From Actinokineospora diospyrosa (GTDB lineage Bacteria > Actinomycetota > Actinomycetes > Mycobacteriales > Pseudonocardiaceae), in the NCBI RefSeq assembly GCF_024171925.1, contig NZ_JAMTCO010000019.1, positions 62,001-126,000 of the forward strand: 64,000 nt of DNA. The letters are read 5' to 3'. Position 1 is the stretch's first letter. Every line of letters starts with the position of its first letter. The translations under genes were made by a program, and so were the position numbers. The notes below the pieces were generated by a model that worked only from the letters and a program-made list of their open reading frames with translations, was not told where the DNA came from and ran no database searches. This document shows, piece by piece, positions 28,886 through 37,644 of this stretch.

Positions 28886-30178
28886 ATGGACGACGTGATG
28901 TCCGCGCGGAAGAAGTGGTGGTCGTTCGCGACTGAGCGACCCGACTTCCGCAACCTGTGGGCAGCGCAGTCCATCTCGGTCCTGGGGTCGCAGATCAGCC
29001 TCATCGCGTTCCCGCTCATCGCGATCTCCCTGCTGGACGCGAGCGTCTCGCAGGTGGGGGTGCTCGCCGCGCTCGAGCGGGCGCCGTTCCTGCTGTTCGG
29101 CCTGATCGCCGGTGTGCTCATCGACCGGTGGCGGCCGCGGCGGGTGCTGCTGATCGCCGACTGGGTCCGCGCGGTGGCGATCGGTCTGATCCCGACCGCG
29201 GCGCTGCTCGACGTGCTGAGCATCGAGTGGCTGTTCGCGATCGGGTTCGTGATCGGTGTCTGCACGGTGTTCTTCGACATCGCCTACCAGAACGTGCTCA
29301 CCGGCACCGTCGTGCCCGCCGACCTGCTGACGGCCAACCGCTGGCTGGAGACCAGTCGCACGGTCGGTGAGATGTCGGGCCCCGGCGCCGCGGCCGTCCT
29401 GCTCAAGGTCGTCTCGGCCCCGGTGGCCATCGCGGTGGACGCCGTCTCGTTCGCCGTGTCCGCGCTGTTCCTGCACGCCATGCACGCCACCGACGGACCC
29501 AAGCCCGAGCGAAAGCGGGAGACCTCGATCTGGGTGGACCTCAAGGCGGGTCTGCGGTTCATCCGCCAGACCAGCTTCCTGCGCTGGAACGCCATCATCG
29601 GCGCGACCTGGAACCTGTTGTTCCAGGCCCTGCTCGCGGTCTTCTTCGTCTACCTCGCCAGGGACCTCGGGCTGAGCCCCGCCACCGTCGCGGTGGTGGT
29701 GTTCGTGGGCAGCCTCGGCGCGGTCGTCGGGGTGCTGACCATGGGCCGGATCAACAAGTGGCTCGGCCTCGGCCCGGCGATCGTGTTCTCGATGTGCGTG
29801 ACCAGCGCGGGCGGTCTGCTGCTGGCCACCGCCAACGGGTCCACGATCTGGGCGGTGGTCATCGTCGGGGCCGGGTTCACCCTGATCAACGCCAGCCAGC
29901 CGCTGTTCAACGTCAACGTCATCAGCATCAGGCAGATCATCACGCCGCGCCACCTGATGGGCCGCACGACCGCGGCCATCCGGTTCCTCGTCTGGGGGAC
30001 GCTGCCGATCGGCGCCCTCGCGGGCGGTTTCCTCGGCCAGGCGTTCGGCACCAAGGCGACCATCATCGGGATCGGCGCCGGGTACCTCATCCCGGCGGCG
30101 ATGACGCTGGTCTCGCCGTTCCGCCGCATCCGGCAGATCTCCGACATCGAGGTCGGGGGCGGCGCCGCAGCAACGTAG
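28886..30178 (+). CDS. MFS exporter, EntS-like
   Basis: 430 residues, about twelve helices. The opening PDFRNLWAAQSISVLGSQIS and the following LIAFPLIAI match the MFS_3/enterobactin-exporter (EntS) group, and the inter-helix motif GVLIDRWRPRRVLL is motif A-like. EntS-type pumps export siderophores and macrolide-like compounds from the cytoplasm. As first gene of the plus-strand NRPS operon, ten bases before the next gene, it is the likely exporter of the cluster's product and may give self-protection. Confidence 0.9.
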   Translation: MDDVMSARKKWWSFATERPDFRNLWAAQSISVLGSQISLIAFPLIAISLLDASVSQVGVLAALERAPFLLFGLIAGVLIDRWRPRRVLLIADWVRAVAIGLIPTAALLDVLSIEWLFAIGFVIGVCTVFFDIAYQNVLTGTVVPADLLTANRWLETSRTVGEMSGPGAAAVLLKVVSAPVAIAVDAVSFAVSALFLHAMHATDGPKPERKRETSIWVDLKAGLRFIRQTSFLRWNAIIGATWNLLFQALLAVFFVYLARDLGLSPATVAVVVFVGSLGAVVGVLTMGRINKWLGLGPAIVFSMCVTSAGGLLLATANGSTIWAVVIVGAGFTLINASQPLFNVNVISIRQIITPRHLMGRTTAAIRFLVWGTLPIGALAGGFLGQAFGTKATIIGIGAGYLIPAAMTLVSPFRRIRQISDIEVGGGAAAT

Positions 30179-30188
30179 GAGGGACGAG

Positions 30189-30752
30189 TTGCTCGACCCA
30201 GAAGACTACCGGGACGACCTGGTGCAGTTGGGCATGCACAAGGTCGCCCACCAGGACGTGACCCTGGTCGACCACATGATCCGGGCCTGCACGATCTTGC
30301 AGGACATGAAGGCCAAGGAGCACGTCTGCCTCGCGGGCCTGTTCCACGGCGTCTACGGCACCGAGGGCTTGCACAACGACAACGTCGACTCGATCCCCGA
30401 GCAGCGCCGCACCGAGGTGCGCGGGTTCGTCGGGCCGCGGGTCGAGCAGGTGATCTTCACCTTCTCGGTGATGAGCTACGGCTCGCTCGGCAAGAGCTTC
30501 CGCAGGGTCATCCGACCCGGCGGCACGCCGGAGCTCAAGGACCGGCGCACCGGCGCGGACATCCCGCTCGAGCGCGAGGACTACCTCGACATCCTGCGGA
30601 TGAAGCTGGGGGACGTGCTGGCGCACATGCCCGAGCAGGTCGGCCACGCCCTGGTCGACCTGCCGACGGAGTACGCCGGGTTCTGGACGATGGCCGCCGA
30701 GTACCTCGGGCCAGACGCGCTCAACACGTGGAACAAGTACACCGGGGGGTAG
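30189..30752 (+). CDS. HD-like uncharacterised protein of the NRPS operon
   Basis: 187 residues from TTG 30189, which has AGGAGG eight bases upstream. His-Asp clusters lie in TLVDHMIRACTIL, GLFHGVYGTEGL and NDNVDSIPEQRR, spaced as in helical HD-superfamily metal proteins; it resembles an uncharacterised DUF family (possibly DUF6817, from memory). The function is unknown. It lies tightly between the exporter and the Asp-activating NRPS, four bases before the latter, so a role in the pathway (hydrolysis or a late step, perhaps release, since no thioesterase is present) is inference. Confidence 0.7.
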   Translation: MLDPEDYRDDLVQLGMHKVAHQDVTLVDHMIRACTILQDMKAKEHVCLAGLFHGVYGTEGLHNDNVDSIPEQRRTEVRGFVGPRVEQVIFTFSVMSYGSLGKSFRRVIRPGGTPELKDRRTGADIPLEREDYLDILRMKLGDVLAHMPEQVGHALVDLPTEYAGFWTMAAEYLGPDALNTWNKYTGG

Positions 30753-30755
30753 ATC

Positions 30756-33700
30756 GTGAACAACCAAGCAGCGGACGTGGCGTCGCGCACCTGGGACGGC
30801 TACCGGCTGTCCAAGCAGCAGGAGCACGTGCTCGACCTGGCCGACGGCGCGCACCGCGTCGTCGCCGGGGTGGCGGTCCGGGCCGCCCTGGACCTCGACC
30901 TGCTCGACCGCGCCGCGCACGACGTGGCGATGGCCCACGAGAGCCTGCGCACGGCTTATCGCAGGGTGCTCGGCGAGAACAGCAGCGTGCTCATGGTGAT
31001 CGAGGAGCAGCCGCGGGTCCAGGTGAGCGGGTGCGCCGGTGACGACGCGGCCTTGGCGGCGCTGGTCGACGCCGAGGCGCGCGCCGAGGTCGACGGGTGC
31101 GACCTGCGCCTGTTCCTGTTCACCCACACCGACCAGCTGCGCACGCTCGTGCTGTCCGCGCCGCGGTTGAGCGTGGACACGGCGTCGGTCGAGATCTTCT
31201 TCCACGACCTGGCGGCGGCGTACGCCTCGCGGGTCGACGGGGTCGCCTGGCACCGCGAGGGAGCGGTCCAGTACGCCGACTACGCGCAGTGGCAGTTCGA
31301 GGAGGGCGCCCCGACCGAGCGGCAGCGCCGGAGCGCGGCGGACCGGGCGGCGCGGTTGGCGGAGCTGCCGCCAGTGCGGCTCCCGCTCGCGTTGCGCTCC
31401 ACCGACACCCGGTACGCGGATCTGGAGTGGACAGTCCCGGCTGCCCTGGCGCGGCGGTTGCGCGACCGTGCGGCCGAGTCCGACAGCGGGCTGCGCGGCG
31501 TCTTGTTGACCGGCTGGATCACCGCGCTCTGGCACGCCACCGGCGGACCGGAGGAGCTGGCGGTCGGCACCACGCTGACCCGGCGGCCGTTCCACGAGGT
31601 GGTGTCCGCGATCGGCCGCTTCGAATGCCCGATGCCGGTCTTCGCCGCGATCTCGGCGGAGACGACCCTGGGCGAGCTGCTGCGCAGCGTGGGTATGGAG
31701 CTCACCACCGGCGAGCACGCCGACGAGAGCTCCATGGAGCCCGCCAAGCAGCACACGGCGAGCGTTCCCGGCTTCGCCTTCAGCGACGTGGCGTTCACCG
31801 CGCAAGAGGCGCTCGCCGACCTGTGGATCGCACCGTCCGGTGACACCGGCAAGGTCACCCTCTTCGCGCAGGGCATGGACGGCGAGATCCGGCTGCGGCT
31901 GCGCTACCAGGCCGAGGGAATGGCCGAGGGTGGTCCCGAGGCGCTGCGCGTGTGCCTGGAGGCGGCGCTCTCGGCGCTCGGCGGTGACCACTCGGTCGCC
32001 GTGCGGTCGCTGGCGATGCTCGACGAGGACGCCGCGCGGGCGCTCATCGCGGCCACCAACACCGCGCTGCCGTCGGAAAGCCCGGTGGTGCACTGGCACC
32101 GGCAGGTCGAGCAGGCCGCGCGGCGCACACCCGAGGCGACCGCACTGCACTCGGACACCCGCACCTGGACCTACCGCGAGCTCGACGAAGACGCCAACCG
32201 GCTGGCCAACGAACTCATCGCCCGCGGTGTGCGCCGGAGTTCCCTGGTCGGTCTCTGCATGGAGCGCTCCGGGCTGGCGATCGTGTCGATGCTCGCGATC
32301 GCCAAGGCGGGCGCGGGGTACGTGCCGGTCGACCCGAACCTGCCGGGCAAGCGGCGGTCGGCCATCATCGCGGGTGCCGGGCTCACCCACGCCGTGGCGA
32401 CCGAGCGGACGGCCGCCGACCTGCCCGCGGACTGCATCGCGGTGATCGTCGACGACCACCTCACGGCGTACGCCGAGCGCGGCACCGAGGGCCCCGCGGT
32501 GGACACCACCGACCGCGACCCGGCCTACGTGCTGTTCACCTCCGGCTCGACCGGGACCCCCAAGGGCGTGCTGGTCGGCCACGGGCAGCTCGCGGCGTAC
32601 CTGGACGGCGTGACCGACCGGTTGGGCCTGACCGGCAAGGTCGACTCGGTCGCGCTGAGCACCCTGGGCACCGACCTGGGCAACACCGCGCTGTTCCCGA
32701 CCCTGATCAGCGGCGGCCAACTGCTCGTCGTCGCCCCGGAGGTCTCCGCGGACGCGCAGGTCCTGGCCGAGCTCATGGCGAGCACGGACTACGACCTGCT
32801 CAAGATCACCCCCTCGCACCTGGACGCGGTGTTCGCCGTCGCCGAGTCGCCCGCGGCCCTGATGCCGCGCAAGGCGCTGGTGGTGGGCGGCGAGCCGTTC
32901 GGCTGGGGTTCGTTCACCCTGTTCCGCGACTTCCTCGGCGACTGCGCGCTGTACAACCACTACGGCCCGACCGAGACCACCGTGGGCGTCCTGTGTGGAC
33001 AGACAACCGACAACGCGCTCGCCGCGTTGACCTCGACCGTGCCGCTGGGCACCCCCATGCGCCACGCCAGGGTCTACGTGCTCGACGCGAACCGCAGGCC
33101 GGTGCCGGTCGGCGTGCCGGGTGAGCTGTGGATCGGCGGGTCCTCGGTGTCGCAGGGGTACCTGTCGGGCACGGCGGAGCAGCACGAACGCTTCGTCAAG
33201 GACCCGTTCAGCCCGGTCCCGGACGCGCGGATGTACCGCTCCGGCGACAAGGCCCGGTTCCTGCCCGGCGGCGCCGTCGACTTCCTGGGTCGGGTGGACC
33301 GCCAGATCAAGGTCCGCGGCTTCCGGGTGGAACTCGGCGAGATCGAGGCGGTCATGCGCAGCCACCCCCGGGTGACCAGCAGCCTCGTCGTCGAGGCCGG
33401 GGAGAGCACCGCGGCGCACCTGGTCGGCTACCTGACCGACGTCGACGGAACTCGCGGGTCGGCGGACTGGATCCGCGAGTTCCTCGCCGAGCACCTGCCG
33501 GAGTTCATGATCCCCACGCACTTCGTGGCGCTGGAGTCGTTCCCGCTCACCAGCACCGGCAAGGTCGACTCGGCGATGCTGCCCGAGCCGGGGACCTACA
33601 GCGAGGAGTCGACCTCCTACCTGGAGCCCAGGACCCCGACCGAACGCCGGGTCGCCGACGTCATGGCCACGCTGCTGCTGCGGCAGCGCGCGGGTGCCGA

Positions 33701-33887
33701 CGACGACTTCTTCGAGATCGGCGGGCACTCGCTGCTGGCGACCCAGCTGATCGCCCGGCTGCGCGAGGAGTTCGACGTGAACGTCAAGCTGCGCGCGCTG
33801 TTCGAGAACCCGGTGGTGTCCGAGCTCGCCGAGTTCATCGACGGGCTCCTAGCGGAGAAGACGGAGAGGGCGGGGGTGGCGTCATGA
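30756..33887 (+). CDS. NRPS: interface (condensation-like)-A(Asp)-PCP
   Basis: 1043 residues from GTG 30756. Residues 1-430 have a condensation-domain fold, but HHxxxDG is replaced by PRLSVDT, so it cannot condense; such domains next to Asp A domains are known as interface domains that dock Asp beta-hydroxylases. The A domain (about 445-920) carries YVLFTSGSTGTPKG and the specificity residues, by hand alignment to GrsA, D L T K V G H V G (K), matching the published Asp code (DLTKVGHIGK). A PCP follows with FFEIGGHSLLATQ (pantetheine Ser). It is coupled by ATGA to a SyrP-like hydroxylase gene. No thioesterase. Confidence 0.92.
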   Translation: MNNQAADVASRTWDGYRLSKQQEHVLDLADGAHRVVAGVAVRAALDLDLLDRAAHDVAMAHESLRTAYRRVLGENSSVLMVIEEQPRVQVSGCAGDDAALAALVDAEARAEVDGCDLRLFLFTHTDQLRTLVLSAPRLSVDTASVEIFFHDLAAAYASRVDGVAWHREGAVQYADYAQWQFEEGAPTERQRRSAADRAARLAELPPVRLPLALRSTDTRYADLEWTVPAALARRLRDRAAESDSGLRGVLLTGWITALWHATGGPEELAVGTTLTRRPFHEVVSAIGRFECPMPVFAAISAETTLGELLRSVGMELTTGEHADESSMEPAKQHTASVPGFAFSDVAFTAQEALADLWIAPSGDTGKVTLFAQGMDGEIRLRLRYQAEGMAEGGPEALRVCLEAALSALGGDHSVAVRSLAMLDEDAARALIAATNTALPSESPVVHWHRQVEQAARRTPEATALHSDTRTWTYRELDEDANRLANELIARGVRRSSLVGLCMERSGLAIVSMLAIAKAGAGYVPVDPNLPGKRRSAIIAGAGLTHAVATERTAADLPADCIAVIVDDHLTAYAERGTEGPAVDTTDRDPAYVLFTSGSTGTPKGVLVGHGQLAAYLDGVTDRLGLTGKVDSVALSTLGTDLGNTALFPTLISGGQLLVVAPEVSADAQVLAELMASTDYDLLKITPSHLDAVFAVAESPAALMPRKALVVGGEPFGWGSFTLFRDFLGDCALYNHYGPTETTVGVLCGQTTDNALAALTSTVPLGTPMRHARVYVLDANRRPVPVGVPGELWIGGSSVSQGYLSGTAEQHERFVKDPFSPVPDARMYRSGDKARFLPGGAVDFLGRVDRQIKVRGFRVELGEIEAVMRSHPRVTSSLVVEAGESTAAHLVGYLTDVDGTRGSADWIREFLAEHLPEFMIPTHFVALESFPLTSTGKVDSAMLPEPGTYSEESTSYLEPRTPTERRVADVMATLLLRQRAGADDDFFEIGGHSLLATQLIARLREEFDVNVKLRALFENPVVSELAEFIDGLLAEKTERAGVAS

Positions 33888-34903
33888 CCCAGGGCACTGA
33901 AGCACGCGGGACAACCAGCCCGTTCGGGAGCGCGCGAAAGTCGATCTCGGTCGACCGGGCCGCGCTGGTCTCCACCGCGCCGCTGGTGGACGGCAGCCGC
34001 GCGGTGGTGTGCACGCCGACCGTGGCCCGGCTGGACCCGCGGGAGTGGCTGGCGGGGTCCGGCGACACCCTGGCCCGGCTGCGCGACGAGCACGGCGCGG
34101 TCCTGTTGCGCGGGTTCGCCCCGCTCGACGCCGAGGGGCTCGCCGAGTTCGCCACGGCCCTCACCGGCGGGCTGCGCGACTACGACAACCGCTCCACGCC
34201 GCGCCAGCGGGTCAACGGCCGGGTCTTCACCTCGACAGAGTACCCGCCCGAGCTGACCATCCCCCTGCACAACGAGATGTCCTACACCGCATCGTGGCCG
34301 GGCACGCTGTTCCTGACCTGCTTGATCCCGGCGGCCGAGGGCGGCGAGACGCCGCTGGCCGACAGCGCCGGGGTGTACGACCGCGTGCCGGGGCTGGTGC
34401 GGGAGCGGTTCGAGCGGCACGGCGTGATGTACGTGCGCAACTTCGGGCACGGGGTGGACCTGAGCTGGCAGGAGTCGTTCCAGACCGACGACCGCGCCGC
34501 GGTGACCGCCTACTGCGCCGACCACGGGATCGAGGCCGAGTGGCTCGGTGGTGACCGGCTGCGCACCCGGCAGGTGGTGCAGGCGACGGTGCGATCGCGG
34601 GCCACCGGGCGGTGGGTCTGGTTCAACCAGGCGCACCTGTTCCACGTCAGCTCGCTGCCCGAGGCCGTCGAACGCGAACTGCGGTCGAACTTCGCCGAGG
34701 ACGACTTGCCGCGCAACGCGATGTACGGCGACGGATCCCCCTTGCTGGCCGAGGACTTGGCCCAGGTCAGGGCGGCGTACGCGGCCGAGGAGATCGCGCG
34801 GCTGTGGGAGGCCGGTGACGTGGTGGTCGTCGACAACGAGCAGTTCGCGCACGGCCGCAGGCCGTACTCCGGTGCCCGCTCGGTGTTGGTGGCGATGGCA
34901 TGA
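33884..34903 (+). CDS. SyrP-like aspartyl beta-hydroxylase (TauD family)
   Basis: 339 residues, ATG overlapping the NRPS stop. It is a TauD/TfdA-type Fe(II)/2-oxoglutarate oxygenase with the HxE variant of the facial triad in LHNEMSYT, as in SyrP, and a C-terminal NEQFAHGRRPYSGAR that supplies the distal His and the 2-oxoglutarate Arg. SyrP hydroxylates Asp bound to a carrier protein. Given the Asp-specific A-PCP and the adjacent interface domain, the most likely substrate is Asp on the upstream PCP, giving beta-hydroxyaspartate. Stereochemistry cannot be told. Confidence 0.9.
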   Translation: MTQGTEARGTTSPFGSARKSISVDRAALVSTAPLVDGSRAVVCTPTVARLDPREWLAGSGDTLARLRDEHGAVLLRGFAPLDAEGLAEFATALTGGLRDYDNRSTPRQRVNGRVFTSTEYPPELTIPLHNEMSYTASWPGTLFLTCLIPAAEGGETPLADSAGVYDRVPGLVRERFERHGVMYVRNFGHGVDLSWQESFQTDDRAAVTAYCADHGIEAEWLGGDRLRTRQVVQATVRSRATGRWVWFNQAHLFHVSSLPEAVERELRSNFAEDDLPRNAMYGDGSPLLAEDLAQVRAAYAAEEIARLWEAGDVVVVDNEQFAHGRRPYSGARSVLVAMA

Positions 34904-36186
34904 GCACCTCGACGATGTTCGACGCCGTGCGCGAGGAGATCGCCTACGCGTTCGACCGCACGGTGTTCTTCCGCAACCACATGGAGGCGAACGCGCTGCG
35001 GCCGGAGGACATCCGCAGCGCGGAGGACTTCCAGCGGATCCCGCCGACCTCGAAGTCGCACTACCGGCGCAACTTCCCGGCCGGGGTGCTGGCGAAGGGG
35101 TACACCCTCAACTCGCCGCACGTGATGCGCTTCCAGAGCTCGGGCACCTCCGGGGACCGCCTCAACAGCGCGATCCTGGCCTACGACCTGACCAGGCGGC
35201 AGGCGACGGCGCTGGGCGTGAACCCGCGCTTCAACGAGCTGTGGCGGCCGGGCACGCGGCCCAGGATCTGCCGGTTCGCGCCGCCGAACTGCTCGGACGT
35301 GGAGTGCGCGACCGGGTTCTCGTCGATGGCGGACCGGACGCTGCCGGACGGCACCCTGGTGCTGACCGTGGCGCACGACCTGCTGGCCACCCCGGAGTGG
35401 CAGGTGGTGAAGGCGTTCGACGAGATCGAGGCCTACCAGCCGGACCTGCTGGTGGTCGACTCGACGCACCTGGCGTTCCTGGCGCGGTGGGGTCGGCGGC
35501 TGGGTCGGACGATCACCTCGCCGAGCAAGCTGCACGTGGTCAGCGGGTACACGCTGATGACCAGGGTCGCCCGGCGCCAGGTCGAGGACTTCCTCGGCGA
35601 CGCGGTGCCCATCGGGGACATGATCGGGATGTCCGAGCTCGGCTACCTCGGGTTCGAGTGCCACCTGGGCAACCGGCACATCAACAACAAGGACTTCTAC
35701 GTGGAGTTCGTCCGCGACGGCAAGCCCGTCGCGGACGGTGAGATGGGCGAGCTGTACATCACCACGCTCGACGACGGGCTGGTCCCCCGCATCCGGTACG
35801 CCACCGGCGACCACTTCACGCCGCTGGGCGACACCTGCGGCTGCGGGACCGAGCTGCCGCGGGTGCGGATCGAGGGGCGGGCCACGCACATGGTGCGGCT
35901 GCTCGACGGCCGCGTGGTCACCCCGGGCGAGGTGGACGCGGTCGTCGGCGACGCGCCGTGGATGGACCTGTACAAGCTGGAGCAGGACCCGACCGGTGCG
36001 TGCACCTTCCGCTACATCGCCAACCTCACCGCGCGCGACGACGACGTCACCGCGCTGGAGAAGCGGTTGACGGAATTGCTGGGGCCGAACCCGTCGCGGG
36101 TCGAGGCCGTGGACTACATCGCGTGTGAGCGCAGCGGCAAGTTCCAGTCCTGTGTGTCCCGGCTCGCAGCGGAGGAGACACCGTGA
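34900..36186 (+). CDS. PaaK-like adenylate-forming ligase
   Basis: 428 residues, coupled to the hydroxylase gene by ATGA. It resembles phenylacetate-CoA ligases: the nucleotide loop FQSSGTSGDR, the middle motif GMSELGYLGFE, the YATGDHF stretch and the late CGCGTELPRV with two Cys typical of PaaK-type enzymes. It would activate a carboxylic acid as acyl-AMP and pass it to CoA, a carrier protein or another acceptor. With the SufS-like gene directly after it, acyl transfer to sulfur is one option. The acid substrate is unknown. Confidence 0.85.
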   Translation: MSTSTMFDAVREEIAYAFDRTVFFRNHMEANALRPEDIRSAEDFQRIPPTSKSHYRRNFPAGVLAKGYTLNSPHVMRFQSSGTSGDRLNSAILAYDLTRRQATALGVNPRFNELWRPGTRPRICRFAPPNCSDVECATGFSSMADRTLPDGTLVLTVAHDLLATPEWQVVKAFDEIEAYQPDLLVVDSTHLAFLARWGRRLGRTITSPSKLHVVSGYTLMTRVARRQVEDFLGDAVPIGDMIGMSELGYLGFECHLGNRHINNKDFYVEFVRDGKPVADGEMGELYITTLDDGLVPRIRYATGDHFTPLGDTCGCGTELPRVRIEGRATHMVRLLDGRVVTPGEVDAVVGDAPWMDLYKLEQDPTGACTFRYIANLTARDDDVTALEKRLTELLGPNPSRVEAVDYIACERSGKFQSCVSRLAAEETP

Positions 36187-37400
36187 ACACCCAGCACTCG
36201 TACCGGGACGACTTCCCCGCCCTGCGCCGGGAGATCGACGGTCAGCCGATCTCGTACCTGGACAACGCGGCCACGACGTTGAAGCCGCAGTCGGTCATCG
36301 ACGCGATCACCGACTACTACACGAACAACGGCTCCAACATCCACCGCGGCAAGCACCGACTGTCCGAAGAGGCCTCAGACGCCTACGAGGCGTCCCGGGT
36401 GGTCCTCGCGAACCACATCGGCGCCGCGGCGAACGAGCTGGTGATGCTGCGCAACACCACCGAGGCGCTGAACCTGGTCGCCAGCGGCCTCGACCTGGGC
36501 CCGGACGCCCGTGTCGTCGGCTGCGTGGACGCGCACCACTCCCAGCTGTTGCCGTGGCGGCGGGTCGGCCACCTCGATCTGACCACAGTGGACCCTCACG
36601 GCCGAATCGACCGCGACCACTTCCGCTCCTTGTTGCGCAAACAGCCCAAGGTTGTGGCGCTCGCGTACTGCTCCAACGTCACCGGGGTGATCCACCCGGT
36701 GCGGGAACTGATCGCGGAAGTCCGGGCCACCTGTGACGCGACGATCGTCCTCGACGCCGCGCAGTACCTCCCGCACCAGCGCGTCAACGTGCGCGAGCTT
36801 GACGTCGATTTCATGGCGTTCTCGCTGCACAAGATGCTCGGCCCGACCGGTATCGGGTGCCTCTACGGGCGTAGCGAGGCCCTGATGGGTCTGCGTCCCT
36901 TGGCCGTCGGCGGTGGCATGGTCGACTGGGTCGACATGGACAGCAGTGTCGAGCGGCGCATCCCGTACAAGTTCGAGGCGGGGACGCCCGCGATCGCCTC
37001 GGTCATCGGCAGTGCCGCGGCGATCCGCTACCTGGAAGCGCTGGACCCCGTGCAACGCCACCGGCACGACATGGACCTGTGCGAGGCGCTGGTGAGCGGT
37101 GCGCTCGCCCGATCCGATGTCAGTCTCATCGGTCCGCCCGAGGTGACCGACCGGATCGCGCTGGCGACTCTGCGCCTGGACAAGGGGATCCCGGCCGGGG
37201 AGGTCGCCCGACTGCTGAGCGACTCCTACGGCTTCATGGCCCGCAGCGGTCACATGTGCGCGCAACCCCTGGTGACCCAACTGGCGGGCGGGGAGACCCT
37301 GCGCGTCTCGGCGTACATCTACAACGAGGTCTCGGAGATCGAAGGTCTCTACAAGGCGCTGGACGAGCTGCTGGGCCTCATGGGTCCCGCGCACAGCTGA
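36183..37400 (+). CDS. SufS-like cysteine desulfurase / class V aminotransferase
   Basis: 405 residues from GTG 36183, overlapping the previous stop (GTGA). Fold-type I PLP enzyme: [10 protein letters not shown] near the N-terminus, [15 protein letters not shown], the cofactor-binding Asp in [11 protein letters not shown] and the Schiff-base Lys in [10 protein letters not shown]. The C-terminal loop keeps RSGHMCAQP, the SufS-type catalytic Cys, so sulfur transfer from cysteine is chemically possible. No suf/isc genes surround it; it sits inside the peptide cluster, suggesting sulfur delivery to the product rather than Fe-S assembly. Confidence 0.88.
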   Translation: MNTQHSYRDDFPALRREIDGQPISYLDNAATTLKPQSVIDAITDYYTNNGSNIHRGKHRLSEEASDAYEASRVVLANHIGAAANELVMLRNTTEALNLVASGLDLGPDARVVGCVDAHHSQLLPWRRVGHLDLTTVDPHGRIDRDHFRSLLRKQPKVVALAYCSNVTGVIHPVRELIAEVRATCDATIVLDAAQYLPHQRVNVRELDVDFMAFSLHKMLGPTGIGCLYGRSEALMGLRPLAVGGGMVDWVDMDSSVERRIPYKFEAGTPAIASVIGSAAAIRYLEALDPVQRHRHDMDLCEALVSGALARSDVSLIGPPEVTDRIALATLRLDKGIPAGEVARLLSDSYGFMARSGHMCAQPLVTQLAGGETLRVSAYIYNEVSEIEGLYKALDELLGLMGPAHS

Positions 37401-37446
37401 CCCCGGCCTCTGCTGTCGAGATACCGTGTCGAGTTGGAGTGAAGCC

Positions 37447-37644
37447 ATGAGCACCAACCCCTTTGACGACGCCGATGGCACGTTCTACGTGCTGGTCAAC
37501 GACGAGGGCCAGCACTCGCTGTGGCCCGCGTTCCGGGCGGTACCCGCGGGCTGGAACGCGGTGTTCGGGCCGGGCGAGCGGGCGGCCGCCCTGAAGTACG
37601 TCGAGACCAACTGGACCGATCTCCGACCTACGAGCATCCGATGA
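37447..37644 (+). CDS. MbtH-family NRPS chaperone
   Basis: 65 residues from ATG 37447, with GGAGTGAAG upstream. Conserved MbtH pattern: [29 protein letters not shown], then NWTDLRP. MbtH proteins bind the N-lobe of NRPS A domains and aid their folding and activity. Its stop overlaps the start of the large NRPS gene (ATGA), so it is co-translated with its probable main client. Confidence 0.97.
   Translation: MSTNPFDDADGTFYVLVNDEGQHSLWPAFRAVPAGWNAVFGPGERAAALKYVETNWTDLRPTSIR

Noticed and set aside
30087..33728. A 1213-codon open frame on the minus strand
   Set aside because: It lies fully antisense to the Asp-activating NRPS, has no domain and is rich in Arg/His/Gln/Asp; it is a by-product of high-GC codon use.
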